Assembly: GCA_032690845.1 (NCBI GenBank)
Contig: CM064430.1
Span: 52,115,882 to 52,179,881 of the forward strand
Direction of reading: 5' to 3'
From: Eleusine coracana subsp. coracana
Lineage: Eukaryota > Streptophyta > Magnoliopsida > Poales > Poaceae
DNA: 64,000 nucleotides
The translations under genes and the position numbers were made by a program. The notes under the pieces were generated by a model. That model made no database searches. It saw nothing but the letters and a program-made list of their open reading frames with translations, and had not been told where the DNA came from. Positions 57,541 through 64,000 of the stretch are shown in pieces (position 1 is the stretch's first letter; each line of letters starts with the position of its first letter).

Positions 57541-58284
57541 ATGATGTACCGCAAGAAGAGGACTCTGAGGAACCGCAAGGGGAAGAAGGCCCAGAAGAGC
57601 CTGAGGACCCTAAAGATCCTAAAGATGGTGATGACTCGGAGGAGGACGAAGACCTAGCCATCCGTCAGGCCGAGAAGTACCACTCCTTTGGACTAGAGGG
57701 TGAGACCTTCCCCAAGACCCTGCAGAAGCTACTTGAGAAGATTGGAGTCATCAACAGGCCTCAGTACTTCCTCAAGAAGGTGGATCGCCCTTTCCGTGAG
57801 GAATGGACAGCGGAGGTCAACATCTTCGACGGTGACCTCGTCATATCTCTCATCATGGCCGCACCCCCAAGGCTACTCGTGAGGCCGCAGTGGACGACGC
57901 TGGCTGGAGGGCTCTCACTAGCCTCTGCTACACTCACCACCATGGAATAGCAAAGACAAGTTTTGCCCAATTCCCCGTCAGAAGACAGGCACGGAGAAGT
58001 ACACCGTCGCTCCTATAGAATGGTATGTGAGCACCAGAGAGATGGACGAGACTCAGGGAGTCGCGGTGGACTTAAGCCACACTATGGAGGCGCTACAGAA
58101 AGAGAACCACACTCTTCGGAAGATGCTGCATGATACTGAGGATTATATAACGCTCGACCAGCGAGTCAAGTTGGGTGAGCAGAGTGACCTCTACTCCTCT
58201 GGTATCCGCACTTGGACTGCAAACTCCCCGAAGCACGCAAGTTCCCTACGTTCGGTCTCCGACAAAGCCAACTCCCGTGCCTAG
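57541..58284 (+). pseudogene. Extra ORF upstream of gag, Tekay 2
   Basis: An acidic N-terminal run (EEDSEEPQGEEGPEEPEDPK) is followed by EKYHSFGLEGETFPKTLQKL and VDRPFREEWTAEVNIFDGD. After frameshifts come a block like WRALTSLCYTHHHGI (compare FKALTRFCEVRKHEV in Tekay 1) and a coiled-coil-like stretch (LSHTMEALQKENHTLRKMLH, 58069-58128). The 5' end is lost at the LTR junction. The function is unknown. Confidence 0.5.
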
Positions 58285-58562
58285 GAGATTTCCTTGCCCT
58301 ATGAATAAAGATTGTAATAATCAAACGCTTAGATCGATTTACTTTCATGGTGTGATGTAATGAACACTTTTGCTTGGTTAAAATGAGTGTGCTTGATGTG
58401 AGTTGTGGGATGCCTCAGCACCTTGTCCACAACCTCGTCATTTGTTTGCTTATTAAATAAACTATCTTTTACTTATCATTCCTTGATGCATTTAGTTGGG
58501 GATCTTTCTTTTCATTATTACCACACCTTATCTCACACTACTTCCACCACCTATTCTATCAG

Positions 58563-59680
58563 ATGGTTCGCACTAGGAGCCACGCTGGAGGTAGCAATCA
58601 GAACAACGAGGATGGCAACAATGCTCCGAACCTTGAGCAATTCTTAGCCATGCAGACTCAGCTTATGCAGACGATGATCTAGACCTTGGGCGCCATACAA
58701 CAGAACCACAAAAACTAGCAGAACCACCATGCCCCTCCACCTCCACCTCCACCCCAGAATAGGTTGGGGGAGTTCCTAAGAACTAGGCCACCTACCTTTT
58801 CCTAGTCCAAGGATCCGATGGAAGCTGATGATTGGCTCAAGGCAATCGAGAAGAAGTTGATGATCGCTCAATGCAATGATCGAGAGAAGGTTCTCTTTGC
58901 AGCTCATCAGTTGTTTGGTGTAGCCGCAGACTGGTGGGAAGCTTATTACAATGCCCATGCTGATATGGAAAACATCACTTGGAATGAGTTCAAGGATAAC
59001 TTCCATTCTCACTACGTCCCTACGGGCATCAAGCTGTTGAAAAGACAAGAACTTCAAGACCTGAGACAGGGGAACATGTCAGTAAGTGAGTACCTGAATA
59101 GGTTCATCCAGCTGTCCAAGTATGCTCCTAAGGATGTGAACACTAATGGGAAGAAGCAGTACATGTTCATGAGGGGACTACAGAATGACATCCAGTTCCA
59201 GCTACTGAACAGTGACTATGTGAACTTCCAGAAACTGGTCGACAAGGCCATTGTGGTAGAGAACAAATGTAATGAGATTGAAAGAGATGGCAAGAGGAAG
59301 ATGTCATTCCAAGGGCAGCCTTCTGGTAGTAACACTCGTCCCCGCATGATGCCATCCCCCAACCCATACTACCGTGCTCCCAACACTGTCAGGCCAGCCA
59401 TGCAAGCTCCACTCCCCAATTTTTCAATGCAACACCCCAACTACCAGGCACCTCGCCCTAACCCGCAGTAGGCACCTCGGCCCACCTATCAACAGGCACC
59501 CCGCCCCACAGCCCCAATAGCCCCACAAAACCAGAACCGCCCTACCTCTGGAAACACTAGTGGTCTGAAGCGTGGGTGTTATCACTGCGGACAGGAAGGT
59601 CACTTTGTGGGACAGTGTCCCCAACGGAACACCGCACCAAGGCAAGCCCCAACCAACATGCTTCCAGGCAATCGAGGATA
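58563..59680 (+). pseudogene. gag of Tekay 2
   Basis: ATG 58563 (MVRTRSHAGGSNQ) opens one frame with stops at 58677, 58716, 58803, 59469 and near 59679. The gag core is open at 58818-59468 (EADDWLKAIEKKLMIAQCND, LFGVAADWWEAYYN, SVSEYLNRFIQLSKYAPKDV). A Pro/Gln-rich linker leads to an intact CCHC knuckle, CYHCGQEGHFVGQC (59577-59618). Confidence 0.8.
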
Positions 59681-59699
59681 GCAGAATTATGCTCGAGGG

Positions 59700-62600
59700 C
59701 ACATCAATCATGTCACTACTAAGGAAGCTGAGCAAGCTAGTGGTGCTCGGTATGATCTTAGCTAACTCTCAACCTGCAACCATTTTGTTTGATTCAGGAG
59801 CATCACATTCATTCATCACATCAACCTATGTTGCAAAGTACAATCTACCAATTGCGATTATGAAGCATACCATGCTAGTTAGCTCTCCTAGTGGAGAAAT
59901 GAGAACCAACCAAATATGCCCAAAGGTCACCCTTAAAATAAGGGGGGGTAGACTTCTCAGCTAAACTCATAATCCTAGACTCCAAGGGGGTAGATATAAT
60001 ACTTGGAATGGATTGGTTACGCAAGTATGATGGAGTGATACAGTGCGCCAAACAAGCGGTATAGCTGACTAGTGCAGAGGGTACCAAAGTTCAGTTCATA
60101 GCAGCCAACTCTACCGCGAAGGAGGTCATACTAAACCAAGCCACCGGCACCCCCATAAAAGAGATACGAGTGGTTTGTGACTTCCCTGATGTCTTTCCTG
60201 AAGAACTTCTAGGTATGCCGCCAGACCGTGACGTAGAGTTTGTTATCGACTTAATGTTGGGAACTGCTCCTATATCTAATAGGCCCTATAGGATGCCAGT
60301 TAATGAGTTGGTAGAGCTAAAGAAGCAATTACAAGAGATGCTAGAGAAGGGTTTCATTTGTCCTAGTTCCTCACCTTGGGGAGCTCCAGTACTCTTTGTC
60401 GAGAAAAAGGATAAGACTTACAGAATGTGTGTGGACTATCGTTCTCTTAATGAGGTGACCATCAAGAATAAGTATCCACTACCATGGATTGAAGACTTGT
60501 TTGATCAGATGAAAGGAGCTTGTGTCTTCTCCAAGATTGATCTGTGATCTGGGTATCACCAGTTGAAGATCTGACCATCAGACATACCCAAAACGGCCTT
60601 TCGAACAAGATATGGGTTATATGAGTATACAGTGATGTCATTTGGGTTGACCAATGCACCAGCCTACTTCATGTACCTTATGAACAAAGTGTTCATGGAA
60701 TACTTGGATAAGTTTGTTGTGGTTTTCATTGATGAAATCTTGGTATTTTTAAAGAATGAAGAAGAGCATGAGGAACACCTGAGGCTAGTTCTAGAGAAGC
60801 TACGTGAGCACCAGTTGTACGCCAAGTTGAGTAAGTGTGAATTCTGGCTGAAGGAGGTAGCATTTCTCGGTCATGTGATTTCTGCTGGAGGAGTGTCAAT
60901 CGATCCAGGCAAGGTAAAGGACGTTCTAGACTGGAAACCACCACAGACAGTAAAGGAGATTAGAAGTTTCCTTGGATTAGCGGGTACTATCGGTGATTCA
61001 TAAAGGATTTCTCCAAGATAGCAAAGCCAATGACGACATTGTTAGGGAAGGACAAGAGTTTTGAGTGGACTCCGTGCTGTCAAGCCAGTTTCAAAGAATT
61101 GAAGAAGAGATTAACGTTAGCCCCTGTCTTAATCTTACCTGACATCAGTAAGAGTTCGACATATACTGTGATGCCTCCAGGCAAGGACTAGGATGTGTGC
61201 TCATGCAGGAAGGTCATGTTGTGGCGTATGCCTCTAGGCAATTGCGGAAGCATGAAGAGAAGTATGCAACACATGATTTGGAATTAGCGGTAGTGGTACA
61301 TGCTCTGAAGATTTGGAGGCACTACATTCTTGGTCACAAGAATGTACAAATTACCGTTGTGAGATCTATATGGATCACAAGAGTCTCAAGTACAAATTCA
61401 CTCAGACAGAGCTGAACCTAAGACAATGATGTTGGTTAGAGTTGATTAAGGACTATGATGTGGGTATCAACTACCATCCAGGGAAGGCGAATGTTGTTGC
61501 GGATGCCCTGGGTAGAAAGACCTATTGCAGCTAGTTAATTGTGGAAAGGCTACCGCTAGAGCTCTGCAAGGAGTTTGAGCAACTGAACCTTGGGTTTGTG
61601 AATGAGTTAGAGACAGTTGCAATGGAAGTGGAACCCACTCTCGATGAGGAAATCCGCAAGGGACAGCTAGATGATGAGAAGCTAAGTGAGATCAGAAAGC
61701 TCATTAAGGAAGGAAAGGCTACCGACTTCACAGAAGGTGAGAAGGGTACTATATGGATGGGTAAACGAATATGTGTGCCAGACAAGAAGCCCCTTCGTGA
61801 CATGATCCTACGGGAAGCACACGATTCTGCATACTCCTTTCATCCAGGGAGTACTAAGATGTATCAAGACTTGAAGACTCGTTATTGGTGGCATGGCATG
61901 AAGCGCGATGTCGCAGAGTATGTCGATGTATGTGACACATGACAACATGTCAAGGCAGAACACCAACAACCCACCGGATTGCTTCAACCTTTGAAGATCC
62001 CCGAGTTGGGAACAAGTTGGTATGGACTTCATAGTTGGACTACCCCGTACACAGTCGGGGTATGATTCTATATGGGTTATAATTGATCATTTAACCAAGG
62101 TGGCACACTTCATCCCCGTCAAGACAACTTATAGTGGTGTAAAGCTGGCAGAAATATACATGTCAAGGATAGTGTGCTTACATGGAGTCCCTAAGAAGAT
62201 AGTATCTGACAGAGGCTCTCAGTTCACCTCGAGGTTTTGGGAGAAGGTACATGAGTCCCTAGGCACCAAGTTGAACTTCAGCTCTACATATCACCCTCAG
62301 ACTGATGGATAGACCAAGAGGATGAACCAGATACTAGAAGACATGTTGAGGGCTTGTGCTTTGAAATATGGCAAGAGTTGGGACAAGAGCCTGCCCTACA
62401 CAGAATTTTCCTATAACAACAGTTATAAAGCAAGTATAGAGATGGCGCCTTTCGAGTTCCTGTATAGAAGAAAGTGTAGGACACCTCTATTCTGGAACGA
62501 GACAGGAGAGAACCAAGTCTTTGGACCTGAGATACTACAGGAAGCAGAAAGACAAGTTAAGATTGTACGCGAGAACCTGAAGGTTGCACAGTCAAGGCAG

Positions 62601-63095
62601 AAAAGCTACGTCGATCGTAGGTGAAGAGACCTATCCTTCGAGATTGGAGATTTCGTGTATCTCAAGGTATCACCCATGAGGGGTGTTAGACACTTCAAAG
62701 TCAAAGGGAAGTTAGCACCATGTTATATCGGCCCTTTCAAGATCCTCGAGAGAAGAGGAGAAGTTGCATATTTGTTGGAGCTACCCTCCCATCTCACGGA
62801 TGTGCATGACGTGTTCCATGTGTCACAACTGAAGAAGTGCTTAAAAGTGCCTGAAGAACAACTCCCCATTGATGAAGTAGACCTTCGGAAAGACCTTACA
62901 TATACGGAACAACCAGTCAAGATCCTAGAAGTTGTTGAGAGAGTTACCAGAAACAAGGTGATCCGAATGTGCAAGGTACTCTGGAATCATCACACAGAAG
63001 AAGAAGCCACCTGGGAGCGTGAAGAAGAATTGAAACCCGAGTTTCCCCATCTCTTCACCGATCTTTCCCAATCTCGAGGGCGAGATTCATTATAA
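59700..63095 (+). pseudogene. pol of Tekay 2 with chromodomain-like C-terminus
   Basis: Order: protease (LFDSGASHSFIT, about 59790); RT (60170-61000) with PSSSPWGAPVLFVEKKDKTY and RMCVDYRSLNEVTIKNKYPL; RNase H (about 61160-61480; IYCDAS); integrase (61541-62700); and a C-terminal region (62655-63095) with PVKILEVVERVTRNKVIRMC and LWNHHTEEEATWEREEEL, a chromodomain-like module as in Tekay chromoviruses. RT's YxDD reads FIDE (60725-60736). The integrase zinc motif loses a Cys to a stop (61940). At the catalytic Glu a stop (62310) and Lys (62316) replace the expected Gln and Glu. At least four frameshifts, one at a G run (59941-59947), also occur. Confidence 0.85.
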
Positions 63096-63107
63096 GGGGG
63101 GTAGGTT
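63092..63107 (+). other. Polypurine tract of Tekay 2
   Basis: ATAAGGGGGGTAGGTT lies immediately before the 3' LTR start TGTAACACC at 63109. Confidence 0.7.
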
Positions 63108-63108
63108 T

Positions 63109-64000
63109 GTAACACCCTACTTTTTACAATTTCTAAAAATGCCAATTAATACCATTAAGCAGTTGGTTAATTAGCCTAGGACAAATTATTTTCTAAATAA
63201 TTAATCCATTTATTGCATTTGCATTACATGTCATGTCCATATAGAATTTTCTCAACATTTAGCATTTAATTGTCTATTAAATAATTACTAGGAAGAGTGG
63301 AATAGAAATTAGGAAAAGAATTAGAGAGGAAAAGATTGGGGAAAGAAAAGAGAAGAGAAAACCACAACAGTGGGCCAAAACCCACCATTCTGGACCACTC
63401 GCCTGCGCGGCCCAGCTCCCCCAGCAGCCCTGCCCCCGTGCTCACTGACCGCTCGGCCCCACCCGTCATCCCCCTCCTTCCGCCTCTCTCTCTCCCCGCC
63501 ACCAGAAACCGTCGTCGGCCCCGCCCGATTCCTCCCCCCCCTCCCCCCCCCCCCCCCCCCCCCCCCCCCCCGCCTCCCCGGCTCCCGAAAACCGCCCCCG
63601 CGCACGCCGCACCCCTCCACTTCCCCTTCTCCCCCCACCTTCCGGCCGTTTCGGCCGTTTCCGAGCCCCACACGCATCAATGGCACTAGTGGCCATTGAT
63701 GGCCGGAGAACCCCCCGCGCCGCCTAAGTTTTCCCCCTCCGCCCCTATAAAATGGCGCAGAGACACCCCTGCCCCGCCGCTCCATCCCCACCTCGCTAAC
63801 CCCTATCCTCGACCCCCTCGCGCTGGTCCCTGCCGTCGCCGACAAGCCGGAGCCACCCCCCGTTGTCGCGAGCCCTCCCCGAGCTCCAACTCCCGTGCGC
63901 GACCACTCTAGTGAGCTTGTCGTGCCTCCCTCTCTCTCTTGGACCTCTCCCGGCCGAACCCCGCCCACCGGAGCGCCTTCCCGGCCAACTCCGGTGAGCA
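63109..64000 (+). repeat. 3' LTR of Tekay 2, cut by window end
   Basis: It matches 47067-47945, including TATAAAA (63746-63752) and the GC-rich leader up to CCGGTGAGCA. A C run of about 38 bases (63535-63572) is expanded relative to the 5' LTR. Confidence 0.8.

Larger units (their letters stand above)
47067..64000 (+). mobile_element. Tekay-type chromovirus 2, split by Athila 2, 3' LTR incomplete
   Basis: The LTRs begin TGTAACACCCTAC at 47067 and 63109. Between them lie the Athila 2 insertion (48986-57307), an extra ORF, gag, and pol ending in a chromodomain-like region, then a polypurine tract. The second LTR runs off the window at 64000. The 5' target sequence would be ACCAT (47062-47066). 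All genes carry stops or frameshifts. Confidence 0.85.

Overview
This window reads as plant nuclear DNA from a grass (Poaceae), in a gene-poor, transposon-dense block. The evidence is Ty3/Gypsy LTR retrotransposons of the Athila, Tat, Tekay and CRM-like kinds, tRNA-Asp-type and tRNA-Met-type primer sites, and a CACTA transposon with CAGCGGTT subterminal repeats. I see no convincing host gene, tRNA, rRNA or CRISPR array. Family names come from reading proteins and termini by eye; no search was run.

Layout. 1-2840: 5' end of a Tat-type element on the minus strand (LTR 2424-2840, gag and protease running off the left edge). 2841-12802: an Athila-like element in a tandem LTR-internal-LTR-internal arrangement (LTRs 2930-4410 and 9577-11033) with a single surviving ORF at 6660-8162. 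12803-13867: a degraded Tekay-type LTR piece. 13868-41275: Tekay-type element 1 on the plus strand. Its 3.5-kb LTR is split by a complete 16.6-kb Tat element (16811-33420, minus, TSD ATTAT). That Tat element carries a gag-only CRM-like element in its integrase (23160-27797, TSD AGAGA) and a solo LTR (20190-21294) in an antisense gene. Tekay 1's internal region carries a non-autonomous CACTA transposon (34987-37846, TSD CTG), and its RT is cut at 41275. 41276-41755: an LTR fragment. 41745-46200: a CRM/Reina-like gag-pol on the minus strand. 47067-64000: Tekay-type element 2, with chromodomain, whose 5' LTR is split by an Athila element (48986-57307) and whose 3' LTR runs off the window.

How the parts relate. 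Target-site duplications give an insertion order: Tekay 1, then Tat, then the CRM-like element and the solo LTR; likewise Tekay 2, then Athila 2. Every coding unit is broken by stops, frameshifts or missing domains, so the region is a record of past transposition. The parts most worth a second look are the antisense, apparently spliced gene with its own TATA box in the Tat element; conserved RNA-type hairpins in the LTRs with compensatory changes; and a GGTCGGCCGACC palindrome placed upstream of TATA boxes both in LTRs and before internal ORFs.
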